Shown piece by piece: positions 6,168 to 14,043 of a stretch of 17,164 bases of DNA. This DNA comes from Defluviitaleaceae bacterium. Its GTDB lineage: Bacteria; Bacillota; Clostridia; Lachnospirales; WQUN01. The stretch covers positions 1 to 17,164 of the forward strand of contig WRDG01000015.1 in assembly GCA_009783525.1 (NCBI GenBank), in the 5' to 3' direction. Each line of letters starts with the position of its first letter. Within the stretch, counting starts at the first letter, position 1. The translations under genes and the position numbers were made by a program. Below the pieces are notes generated by a model. The model did not search any database. It was not told the DNA's origin and was given only the letters and a program-made list of their open reading frames with translations.

Positions 6168-9100
6168 TTATTTTAGTACGAACTCTTTAATGTTGCTGCC
6201 GTTGCCTTTTATGTCGTATTGAAGCGTATAGCCGGCAAGATCGTGGTTTGCGCCGAAAATAAATTTGCCGTCCAAGTTTGCGTTGTTACCGGCTAACTCG
6301 ACCTCGAATTTTTTGCTCGAAACCGTATCGTTTGAAAACATTGCGGATACGGTAAACGTAAGCACCCAAACCCTGCTGTTTTTATAAGTTTCTGCAATGC
6401 TTATAATCTTTGCGTTTTTATAACATACAACCGATACGCAGACGCACGGTTCCTGACCGCAATTTTCGCAAACGGAAGCTTCTTCGCAGACGCACGGCTC
6501 CTGACCGCAATTTTCGCAGACGGAAGCTTCATCGCAGACGCACGGCTCCTGACCGCAATTTTCGCAGACGGTAACGGGTTCTTCGATGTATCGGCCGCGC
6601 ACCAGCGTGACAAGAGACTGCGCGGGTATCGGTATCAAATCGTTTTCCGTGTACGTCGCCGAATGCAAGCAATTTACATCGTCGTCGCCGGTTGTAATAA
6701 TGTATTTATACTCGCCGCTCGGCGCACCGCTAAGAATTATTTCATACTCTTTGGTGGCGTTTGTATTGACGAATATCAAAACTGTATTGTCCATTTCGTC
6801 GTGAACAAAAGCTGTGGCAAGCAAATCTGCCGGAGTCGCGCCGGTTTCGTTGTCGACAACGTCAAGCCCGACGCGCACTGCACCCGGACGTATGTACCTG
6901 TAGAACTGCTTCGTTACGTAATACATATTGCCTTTGTTTGTACCGTCAAGAGTTCCCGGACCCTGAAGAATACCTTGCTCGGTATTTCCGGATGTCATGC
7001 CGTAGTTTAACCATACCCATCCAGATATATCTGCGTAAGCCAATGCCGATTGAATGGCGGCGGCATATTCCAACGCCGGCCGGTGATTGTACTGCGTGCC
7101 GGGTATTGTCCAGCTGTTGATATAGCCGGATGTCTCTGTCATCCAATAAGGTTTGGGTTCGCCTGTCGAATGGTTGCGTTCCTTTTCTGCGGCCCATTGG
7201 TTTTTTAAGGACGTTAAGCCGGACGGAGCAACGCCGTCCGAATATGAATGCGTCGCCCATACATCAATCAAATCCAATGCTTCTTTGTCGGCCACAATTT
7301 CCTCGTGGAATCTGTTGCCGGGATTGCCGCCGGTTTCCCAACCCAATATTCCGTCCGCGCCGTGTATCAAAACTTCCGGATGCGCCGCTTTAACAATAGG
7401 CACCACGGCCTTTATCATTTCGATATACTGCTGCCGCGTAAAAGCCGTGCTGTTGTAAAACTGCACGACATTCGGTTCGTTCTGCAGGCTCAGGCCGTAC
7501 ACGTTCGCTCCGACGCTTTTATACATATCAATGCCCGAAATAAGCCACTCGGCATATTCCGTGTAGTAAGCCGGGTTAATAATTCCGCCGTTTGTATGCT
7601 GGGGAATTTTATATTCGCCGGGCGGCGAAAATACGGTCAAGATGATTTTCAAATCGATATTCAAATCGTTTGCTTTGCGAACTATTCCTTCTACAGTCGG
7701 ACGGATTTTTGCCCAGTTGGCATCGACGTTTGCCCCGACAAAACGGTTTGAATCTACAGGGTTGTTTGGATACAGGATATTGCGCCACATTGTTGCGCCC
7801 ATATCAAAGAAAGCGTCTTCAAGCCATTGTTCGTCCCAAAAATAGTCTGGGTTTCCGTTGTGCCACCATGCGTCTTTGCCGTAGGCAAAACCAAAACCTT
7901 CGATGGTTTGATGAGTTTCGGCTGTATTTATTGTCACCGTTGCGGTTATGTCTTCGACATAGTCTTCGGGGACAAGCCTCATTAACGAAATATCGTCTAT
8001 GTACAGCGGCACCGAAAGTGCCGGGGTCCAAATGCTGATCCTTATATTTGAAGCGCCTTCCGGTATTTCGAAATCCTGCTTTAAATATGTCCAATTACGG
8101 TGCAAATGGTCGAAACGAAGCACGACATGCGCGTCGCTCGAAGCGCCGTCCGGTCTGTATGACAAAGACACATGAATGAAATCGCCGTTTGCCGCTCCCG
8201 CCTCAATCATTCCCCATGCGCTCAACCTATACGTAAAACCGGGTATTAACGCCGAAAAATTTGGGTTTTGCGTTCCGCTTTGGCCGCCTCCCGCGTCAGA
8301 ATTTGCGGGGCCTATTTTTAACGCCGCCGCGCCGTTGTAACTGACTGCATTTTGAACGCTTGCTCCGCCGTAGAACGACCAATCTGCGGAACCGTTTTCG
8401 AAACCGCCGTTAAAAATCAAATCGTTTCCGATCGTTTTAAATCCGTCGGGCGCGTCCTGGTAACCGCCCGGAGGAGTTAGCATTACCAACTGAGCGTCGG
8501 CTAAATAAAAAACTGCGTCTGTTATTTGCGTCGCTCCTCCGCCGGAGCTGCTTTGGATTATTACAGCCCAGTCCGCCGCATTGTTTAAAGGATCGGCGCC
8601 GGGCGGCATGGTAAAGTAAAATTCGGTTTTAGACCATTCGGCAGTGGGAATAATGAGTTTTTCGTTAAAAAATTTTGGCGCAACATTTTCCACATAATAT
8701 GTTTCTTTTAAATATAAAGGAATTTCCGTATCCGTATTTTCAAACTTAGTCCAAATGCTTAAACGGTATGTGCGGTTAGGCTGCAGAACGAGATTACCGT
8801 TTTGCCAGCCCTGCTGCTGTATGAATACCGAGCTTCCGGTCGCTACGCGAATAGCAGGCGCGCCGAAGTATTCGCTTTCGGCTGTGGACAGCGACGCCGC
8901 ATTGGCAACATTTTGCCAGCTTCCGCCGCCGGGAAGATTTCCGCCGTTAAGCATGTTAGGTCCCACCGTCCATCCTTCAAAGTCATTGGGGTCTGTGATA
9001 ATCGGCAGGGGAGTGGGTGTCGGCGTGTGTATCGGCGTTGGTGAAGGCGCCGGTCTGCTTATTTCTTCTATGCAGACTTCGGCAATTTTAAAATCGATAG

Positions 9101-10199
9101 GATCGCTGTCGACGCCGATCCAAATCATCCAAAATTCCGCATAATCTATCATGGTAAACGTCGTAGAAGCGGTCAGCCATTCACCGTGACCCGACATAAT
9201 TATCCTTGCGGCTTCGTAGTTTGAATTCCAATTAGCGCTGACGTTTATCCTTGGATTGCCGGAAAAAAATGCCGAAGCGGCAAAATATGTGACGGTCAGG
9301 CGGTATTCGAAACCCGGCGTCAAATCTACTTCCGCAAAATGGCGTGCGTTTACCAATTGCATATACGGGCTCGCCGCGGGTATTAACAATACATTGCCGT
9401 ATTGCGCGTCCTGCACGATTTCGGCAATACCTTCTCCCCATACGCTCCAGCCCGCAATACCCTGTGAAAAATCACCGTTCGGAAGCAGATTGTTTGCGGG
9501 GGCGGGCGTCGGGGTTTCGGTGGGAACCGCAGTGGGTACTGCCGTTGGGGTTGCGGTGGGAGTAGGCGTGGGATTAATTGTCGAAGGGGGCGTCAATTCC
9601 ACGAGCTTAACATCCGTAATATGCAGCACATCGTTAAGGGGCCTTTCGTTATTTATGTTCCAGCCTCTTTCGTTATCTATTCGAATGGCATGGTTTCCGT
9701 CCCCGACAAGGTCTGCGGGTGTTTGGAATACAATTTCAATGTATTGCCATTCTTCTCCGAAAGCAAATGGCTGCGCGTACGACTGAGCGCTCGTTATAAA
9801 GTAGATAAGCTCTACCAAAGCGTCTTCGCCGGGGTTGCCTTTGCCCCAAGCTGACAGTCTGTAAGTTGTTGAAGGTTTCATTTCGGCTATGTTCCAATTG
9901 CTCCAGGCCTGTTGCTGCAAAAAAACCCTCCCGTATGAAGGGCCGACGGCAAGGGCATTTACAGTTGAACCGTTCGGGCCTGTTACCGGTTCAACCCTCG
10001 GAGCTTCGCCGGAGCTGCCGGGTACGGCGGTGCGCCATACGCCGCCGAGACCGTTTTCAAAATGACCGTCTCTAAGCAGGTTGGGTCCAGCCTCCCATTC
10101 TTCGTAGCCGGATGAATCCGTTTTTGCCTGTATAGGCGCAAACAATCCAATAAGCATACATAATGACAGAATCGCTGCCATCATTTTTCTTTTAAACAA
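6168..10199 (-). CDS. Secreted multimodular GH30 glycoside hydrolase with four CBM-like modules and a Cys-repeat tail
   Basis: The 1343-residue protein has a signal peptide (cleavage probably after IQA, residue 25). Four CBM4/9-like beta-sandwich modules follow at about 33-205, 236-385, 403-575 and 590-745, each starting with a LLxxGxFxxG-like strand. Modules 1-2 and 2-3 are joined by Pro/Thr-rich linkers. The GH30 (beta/alpha)8 catalytic domain and its beta side domain span about 750-1203: EGFGFA near 766, acid/base Glu908 in SLQNEPN, nucleophile Glu1022 in WMTETSGY. Known GH30 activities are retaining beta-glycosidases or endo-enzymes on xylan, beta-1,6-glucan or galactan; the subfamily is not resolved. 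Residues about 1208-1255 hold three CENCGQEPCVC repeats, then an 85-residue unrecognised C-terminal domain. The start is TTG at 10197-10199, supported by GGAGGG 6 bp upstream (10206-10211). It is followed by a terminator. Confidence 0.9.
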   Translation of the reverse strand: MFKRKMMAAILSLCMLIGLFAPIQAKTDSSGYEEWEAGPNLLRDGHFENGLGGVWRTAVPGSSGEAPRVEPVTGPNGSTVNALAVGPSYGRVFLQQQAWSNWNIAEMKPSTTYRLSAWGKGNPGEDALVELIYFITSAQSYAQPFAFGEEWQYIEIVFQTPADLVGDGNHAIRIDNERGWNINNERPLNDVLHITDVKLVELTPPSTINPTPTPTATPTAVPTAVPTETPTPAPANNLLPNGDFSQGIAGWSVWGEGIAEIVQDAQYGNVLLIPAASPYMQLVNARHFAEVDLTPGFEYRLTVTYFAASAFFSGNPRINVSANWNSNYEAARIIMSGHGEWLTASTTFTMIDYAEFWMIWIGVDSDPIDFKIAEVCIEEISRPAPSPTPIHTPTPTPLPIITDPNDFEGWTVGPNMLNGGNLPGGGSWQNVANAASLSTAESEYFGAPAIRVATGSSVFIQQQGWQNGNLVLQPNRTYRLSIWTKFENTDTEIPLYLKETYYVENVAPKFFNEKLIIPTAEWSKTEFYFTMPPGADPLNNAADWAVIIQSSSGGGATQITDAVFYLADAQLVMLTPPGGYQDAPDGFKTIGNDLIFNGGFENGSADWSFYGGASVQNAVSYNGAAALKIGPANSDAGGGQSGTQNPNFSALIPGFTYRLSAWGMIEAGAANGDFIHVSLSYRPDGASSDAHVVLRFDHLHRNWTYLKQDFEIPEGASNIRISIWTPALSVPLYIDDISLMRLVPEDYVEDITATVTINTAETHQTIEGFGFAYGKDAWWHNGNPDYFWDEQWLEDAFFDMGATMWRNILYPNNPVDSNRFVGANVDANWAKIRPTVEGIVRKANDLNIDLKIILTVFSPPGEYKIPQHTNGGIINPAYYTEYAEWLISGIDMYKSVGANVYGLSLQNEPNVVQFYNSTAFTRQQYIEMIKAVVPIVKAAHPEVLIHGADGILGWETGGNPGNRFHEEIVADKEALDLIDVWATHSYSDGVAPSGLTSLKNQWAAEKERNHSTGEPKPYWMTETSGYINSWTIPGTQYNHRPALEYAAAIQSALAYADISGWVWLNYGMTSGNTEQGILQGPGTLDGTNKGNMYYVTKQFYRYIRPGAVRVGLDVVDNETGATPADLLATAFVHDEMDNTVLIFVNTNATKEYEIILSGAPSGEYKYIITTGDDDVNCLHSATYTENDLIPIPAQSLVTLVRGRYIEEPVTVCENCGQEPCVCDEASVCENCGQEPCVCEEASVCENCGQEPCVCVSVVCYKNAKIISIAETYKNSRVWVLTFTVSAMFSNDTVSSKKFEVELAGNNANLDGKFIFGANHDLAGYTLQYDIKGNGSNIKEFVLK
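6437..6580 (-). repeat. Three 48-bp direct repeats encoding CENCGQEPCVC
   Basis: Units begin at 6437, 6485 and 6533 and are nearly identical at DNA level. Each encodes CENCGQEPCVC plus a short acidic spacer (DEASV or EEASV). The four cysteines per unit could bind metal or form disulfides between the catalytic part and the C-terminal domain. Confidence 0.9.
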
Positions 10200-10326
10200 T
10201 TGATTCCCTCCATGTTGAAAATTTTTACGTTCTGTTAAACAACATTACCATTAAAGCAATTTAGATTTAGTGATACATTTTACATATTTGTTAACGAATT
10301 TTTACAGAAATAAAAATAACCTCAGC

Positions 10327-11670
10327 TTATTCCGTATTTTGAACAGTTTTATTCCAGTCGGTGCGCAAATAATGCACCGCTATAACTGCTACGGCTATAA
10401 ACCAGGTTATGGGGTAACACATCGAAACGGTCGTAATGGTTAAACTCCACTGCGTGACAAAAAATAAATAAATTTGCCGAATGACAACAAATGAACCGAT
10501 GCATGCGACTGTCGCGACTTTAACGTCTCCGGCTCCGCGCAAAGCGCCGGGAAGGATGTTGAAAAAAATAATCAAAAAATAAGCCGGGGCGAAAACACGC
10601 ATAAAGGCCATTCCGTTTGCATAGATCACCTCGTCGCCGGAAAAAATTCCGAATATCTGCCTGCTGAATATAAGCGCGATTGCCGCGAGAACCGCCACGC
10701 CCGCGCCGCCTAGGACGATTGCCGCCTTAACGCCGTCCCTTGCGCGCTTGACCTGCTTCGCGCCCAAATTTTGCGCGACAAATGTCGAAACCGCAAGCCC
10801 CATGCTTAAAACGGGCAAAAAAATAAACGCCTCTATGCGGCCGTATGTGCTTTGCGCCGCGACTATATCCGCGCCCAATCTGTTGAAATATGATTGGACC
10901 ACCATGTTCGAACCGCTTACGATCGACCCTTGCAGCCCTCCGGGCAATCCGATAGAGAGCACGTCTTTCATAACGTCGCGGTGTATTTTTAATTTGCGCA
11001 GGTCAAGCCGAATTTCTGATTGTGAACGGCACAGCAGCACGATAACAAGAGCGGCGCAAACCAGTTGGGATATGACCGTCGACCAGGCTACGCCCGCGAC
11101 CCCCCATCCGAACGCCGTGACGAAGATCAGGTTTAAAATTATATGAAGAACGGCGGTTATAAATAAAAGAAGCAGCGGCCGTTTCGAATCGCCCGTTGCC
11201 GTAAGCACAGCCGCTCCCATGTTGTAAACGGTGAGCCCGATCAATCCCGAAAAATAAATGCGCAAATAAATTGTCGCGCCTTCGATAATTTCTTCCGGAG
11301 TTTGCAGCAATCGCAAAAAATAGGGCGTGTAAGCGAATCCTACTGCCGAAAGGACAACTCCCAGTATTATCGAAAGCAAAACGGCCGTGTGAATCGCTTT
11401 TTTTAAGCCGGCGTAGTTCCGTCCGCCGTAAAACCGCGAGATCAATACGCTCGCGCCGCCCGAAAGCCCGACGAAAAACGAAACTATCATGTTGATAAGC
11501 GCGCCGGACGAACCGACTGCGGCAAGAGCGTGGCGGCCGACATAATGCCCGACCATAACCGCGTCGAAAGCATTGTACAGCTGCTGCAAAAAATGACCCA
11601 TCAAGAGAGGAGCCGCAAACCTTATAAGCAATGTCCAAATGGAACCGGAAGTAAGATCTAAACTTTTCAA
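10327..11670 (-). CDS. MATE family multidrug/solute exporter (447 aa)
   Basis: A polytopic inner-membrane protein of about 12 hydrophobic segments and normal MATE length. It begins MKSLDLTSGSIWTLLIRFAAP, and the first half contains QQLYNAFDAVMVGHYVG and LSGGASVLISRFYGG, typical of Clostridia and Bacillus MATE proteins; the second half repeats the fold (LPGGLQGSIVSGSNMVVQSYFN). MATE proteins export cationic drugs or metabolites using Na+ or H+ gradients. The start chosen is TTG at 11668-11670, which has AAGAAGG about 8 bp upstream (11679-11684 on the minus strand) and sits at the conserved N-terminus. A longer GTG start at 11712 lacks a ribosome site. No terminator was seen between its stop and the GH30 start 127 bp further on, so read-through into GH30 is possible. 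The substrate cannot be predicted. Confidence 0.92.
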   Translation of the reverse strand: MKSLDLTSGSIWTLLIRFAAPLLMGHFLQQLYNAFDAVMVGHYVGRHALAAVGSSGALINMIVSFFVGLSGGASVLISRFYGGRNYAGLKKAIHTAVLLSIILGVVLSAVGFAYTPYFLRLLQTPEEIIEGATIYLRIYFSGLIGLTVYNMGAAVLTATGDSKRPLLLLFITAVLHIILNLIFVTAFGWGVAGVAWSTVISQLVCAALVIVLLCRSQSEIRLDLRKLKIHRDVMKDVLSIGLPGGLQGSIVSGSNMVVQSYFNRLGADIVAAQSTYGRIEAFIFLPVLSMGLAVSTFVAQNLGAKQVKRARDGVKAAIVLGGAGVAVLAAIALIFSRQIFGIFSGDEVIYANGMAFMRVFAPAYFLIIFFNILPGALRGAGDVKVATVACIGSFVVIRQIYLFFVTQWSLTITTVSMCYPITWFIAVAVIAVHYLRTDWNKTVQNTE

Positions 11671-11716
11671 AAAATATTCCTTCTTATAAAAATGACGCAA
11701 AACACGAATCACTTAA

Positions 11717-11785
11717 GGGAACATCTATAAACTCCTTGCACAAAAACACCTTTAATTTAAATGAAGACATCTTCGGTGTTTATAG
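11717..11785. repeat. Degenerate composite repeat upstream of the MATE gene
   Basis: The left part GGGAACATCTATAAACTCC matches the end of the 98-bp element at 16173-16270. It continues directly into CCTTGCACAAAAACACC, which matches the 30-bp palindromic unit found in the GH95-like gene. CTTCGGTGTTTATAG closes it on the right. Outer arms CTATAAAC (11725-11732) and GTTTATAG (11778-11785) pair perfectly, as do inner AAACACC (11744-11750) and GGTGTTT (11775-11781). Confidence 0.7.
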
Positions 11786-12090
11786 CATCGAAATTTCAAA
11801 ATGGCAGCGTATAATGCAATTAAACTATCATATACACAAGCAGTTGATTTTTCAAGAGACCGTAAAAAAAGGCGAAAGTATTAGAAAAAAAATATTTATT
11901 GCGTTGAAATGCTAACGAAAGGGAGGTGAAAAAAAGCCGTATGTACAGCATGACAAGAATAAATTATTCCATATAATTTAACGTTCGCGAACCGAAAAAT
12001 TTTAGCAAAAAATCATTCATGCAAAAATAAACGTAAATTTTCAAGTATAAGTGTAAAAAATTAAAAGATAGAATTATTTGCAAATTTTGT

Positions 12091-12135
12091 AAAAAAAACA
12101 GCCGCATGCCATTTTCAACATGGCTCGCGGCTGTT
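12091..12135 (-). terminator. Rho-independent terminator of the Gfo/Idh-ThuA-Gfo/Idh operon
   Basis: A perfect 9-bp stem, AACAGCCGC (12098-12106) with GCGGCTGTT (12127-12135), has an extra inner GCCA/TGGC pairing. On the minus strand it is followed by eight T (complement of 12091-12098). It lies about 45 bp beyond the last stop of the operon. Confidence 0.88.
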
Positions 12136-12179
12136 CTGTTTTATTAATTTAAAACAAAAATTATTAATATTACGCTTGA

Positions 12180-13283
12180 TTAATCGAGCACGCCTTTCAT
12201 TCCCGTTTTAACCATGGGTGCGGGACGCTCGGGCGCGGATTCAATAACTGTGTGCTTTCCGCTTTCGAAGCTGCGCTGGAACCCGGTCATCACTTCGAGC
12301 ACATGGAACGTAAGCTCGCCGTTAGCTCTGTGGGCGCGACCTGTTTGAATGGCCTTTGCCATGTCGGCGAGCCCGAGGCTGCGCGAGTCTTCGGGATAGT
12401 CGAAGGCAACCGGTATTTCGAGGAACTCGCCGCGCTCGGGTCTGTACAGACGTACCGGCCCGCAAAAACCGTTCGGGTCTGGAACTATGAGCGAACCTTC
12501 GGAGCCATAAATTTCAATTATGGGCAGCCTGTGTGCGAAAACGTCGAAGCTCATGATGATCGAACCCATCACGCCCGAAGCGAATTCCATTACGCCGTTT
12601 ATATGTGTCGGCACGTCAACCGTCACGACCGTGCCGTAATGAGGTTGGCTTGTAATAAGCCGGGTTGGGAACGAGGTCTTGGTTATGCCGGACACTTTTT
12701 TTACGGGGCCTAAGAGATTGACCAACGCGGTAAGGTAATAGGGGCCCATGTCGAGCATGGGGCCGCCGCCGAATTTATAATAAAACTCGGGATCGGGATG
12801 CCAGGTTTCGTGCCCGCGTCCGACCATGAACGCAGTCGAGCCGACAGGCGTGCCGATGTAGCCGTCGTCGATGAGCTTGCGGCATGTCTGTATGCCCGCG
12901 CCGAGGAACGTGTCGGGCGCGCCGCCGATTAAAACGCCACGCTCCTTGGCGGCATTGCGGATTTTAATTCCTTCTTCGAACGAAGCGCCGAGCGGTTTTT
13001 CCGAATACACATGCTTGCCTGCGGCGATTGCCGCGAGCGAAACGTCGAGGTGCTCGTACGGCCGCGTTATGTTCAAAACTATATCGACGGCAGGGTCGCG
13101 GAACATCTCGTGCATGTCGGCGTATTTATGCACGCCGTAGTTTTGCTTTGCGCGTTCTGCCCGCTCGTCCACCAGATCGCACACGCCGGCTATCTCAATC
13201 TCTTGAAAAACCTGCGTAATATTTTTTAAATATATGCCGCTTATCGAACCAACGCCGACAATGCCGATTTTTATTTTTCCCAT
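12180..13283 (-). CDS. Gfo/Idh/MocA family oxidoreductase, third gene of operon (367 aa)
   Basis: An NAD(P)-dependent dehydrogenase of the Gfo/Idh/MocA superfamily. Residues 1-120 form a Rossmann domain with GVGSISGIYLKNI, and the YSEKPLGAS motif places the conserved Lys at residue 96. The C-terminal domain has GGGPMLDMGPYYLTALVNLLG, where many relatives carry a catalytic His in the segment that here reads DMGPYY; such a variant is common in one branch of the superfamily. The ATG at 13283 has AAGGGGG just upstream. The start lies 14 bp after the ThuA-like stop, so the genes are co-transcribed, and a terminator follows. Partner dehydrogenases next to ThuA-like proteins act in sugar or glycoside oxidation in other bacteria; the substrate here is unknown. 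Confidence 0.92.
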   Translation of the reverse strand: MGKIKIGIVGVGSISGIYLKNITQVFQEIEIAGVCDLVDERAERAKQNYGVHKYADMHEMFRDPAVDIVLNITRPYEHLDVSLAAIAAGKHVYSEKPLGASFEEGIKIRNAAKERGVLIGGAPDTFLGAGIQTCRKLIDDGYIGTPVGSTAFMVGRGHETWHPDPEFYYKFGGGPMLDMGPYYLTALVNLLGPVKKVSGITKTSFPTRLITSQPHYGTVVTVDVPTHINGVMEFASGVMGSIIMSFDVFAHRLPIIEIYGSEGSLIVPDPNGFCGPVRLYRPERGEFLEIPVAFDYPEDSRSLGLADMAKAIQTGRAHRANGELTFHVLEVMTGFQRSFESGKHTVIESAPERPAPMVKTGMKGVLD

Positions 13284-13297
13284 TTTTGTCCCCCTTA

Positions 13298-14020
13298 TTA
13301 ATACATTTGCGCCGTGTTAAAAAACCTGTCGACCGTCAGCCCGTTGTCGATTGCGAATTTTTTGCCTGCGGCCGCCCAAAGCATTCCGCGCTTCATTATG
13401 ATTTGCGCGTTCGGCGAATTGTCAAACACATCGTCGTGGTGACCCAGCGACGTATAAAAAACCCTGCCGTTGCCCCATGTTTTTGTCCATACCACGGGCA
13501 TATCCACAGGCTTGTTAGAAACATGGTAGTAAGTTACGGCAGGGAACCGCGTCGTAGCCAAAATTTCGACCGCGGGGTCGATGTGCAGGTAATAATGCTC
13601 GCTTTTTACCGGGAAGTCCGACAGGCCTTCCGTGATCGGGTTGGATGACGATGATATGTTGACGGTATACTCCACGCCGTCGCCGCCGGGATGGCTGACC
13701 CATTGCCCGCCCGTTATAAACTGCCACTCGACGTCCCATCGGAACGAGTCGCACATGCCGCCGTGGCATCCGGCCAAACCGACGCCCGCGCCCACCGCCT
13801 TGGCGACGTTTTGGGTATACTTGCCTTCGATCTGGCCCATTGTCCAGCAAGAAACCATCAGGTCGAGCGCCATCAAGTCGTCAAGGTTGTCAAGACATTC
13901 CAATGTGTCCGATACGGTCACATTAAAACCTTCCTGTTCCAACAAACCCGCAAACCTTTTAGAAGTCAGCTTGGGTTCGTGCCCGTCCCATCCGCCCTGA
14001 AAAATTAAAGCTTTTTTCAT
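13298..14020 (-). CDS. ThuA-like protein (class I glutamine amidotransferase-like fold), second gene of operon (240 aa)
   Basis: A full-length ThuA-domain protein starting MKKALIFQGGWDGHEPK, with conserved blocks GCHGGMCDSFRWD, EHYYLHIDP and WGNGRVFYTSLGHHDDVF. The ThuA family has a flavodoxin/GATase-like fold without a glutaminase triad. In Agrobacterium and Sinorhizobium, ThuA works with the dehydrogenase ThuB in trehalose and related disaccharide use, where 3-keto sugars are intermediates. The ATG at 14018-14020 follows GAGGTGG at 6 bp. It lies 23 bp after the upstream Gfo/Idh stop and 14 bp before the next Gfo/Idh start, so it is the middle gene of a tight operon. A cytoplasmic role with the two dehydrogenases is likely; the exact reaction is not shown by sequence. 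Confidence 0.88.
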   Translation of the reverse strand: MKKALIFQGGWDGHEPKLTSKRFAGLLEQEGFNVTVSDTLECLDNLDDLMALDLMVSCWTMGQIEGKYTQNVAKAVGAGVGLAGCHGGMCDSFRWDVEWQFITGGQWVSHPGGDGVEYTVNISSSSNPITEGLSDFPVKSEHYYLHIDPAVEILATTRFPAVTYYHVSNKPVDMPVVWTKTWGNGRVFYTSLGHHDDVFDNSPNAQIIMKRGMLWAAAGKKFAIDNGLTVDRFFNTAQMY

Positions 14021-14043
14021 TTTGCCACCTCGTCTGTTTTATT

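Larger units (their letters stand above)
11671..12179. other. 509-bp AT-rich non-coding stretch
   Basis: It holds the 5' leader of the MATE gene, a degenerate composite repeat (11717-11785), and the terminator of the Gfo/Idh-ThuA operon (12091-12135). There is also a GGGAGGTG ribosome-site-like sequence (11921-11928) next to an unsupported 16-codon open frame (GTG at 11926 to TAA at 11976, plus strand). No convincing promoter, RNA gene or larger coding region was seen. Confidence 0.6.

Noticed and set aside
11003..11638. Alternative 211-codon minus-strand frame within the MATE gene
   Set aside because: Arg/Ser-rich shadow in another frame; the MATE frame has clear membrane segments and family motifs.
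11671..11712. GTG start at 11712 for the MATE gene
   Set aside because: No ribosome site upstream; the TTG at 11670 has AAGAAGG at 8 bp and begins at the conserved N-terminus.
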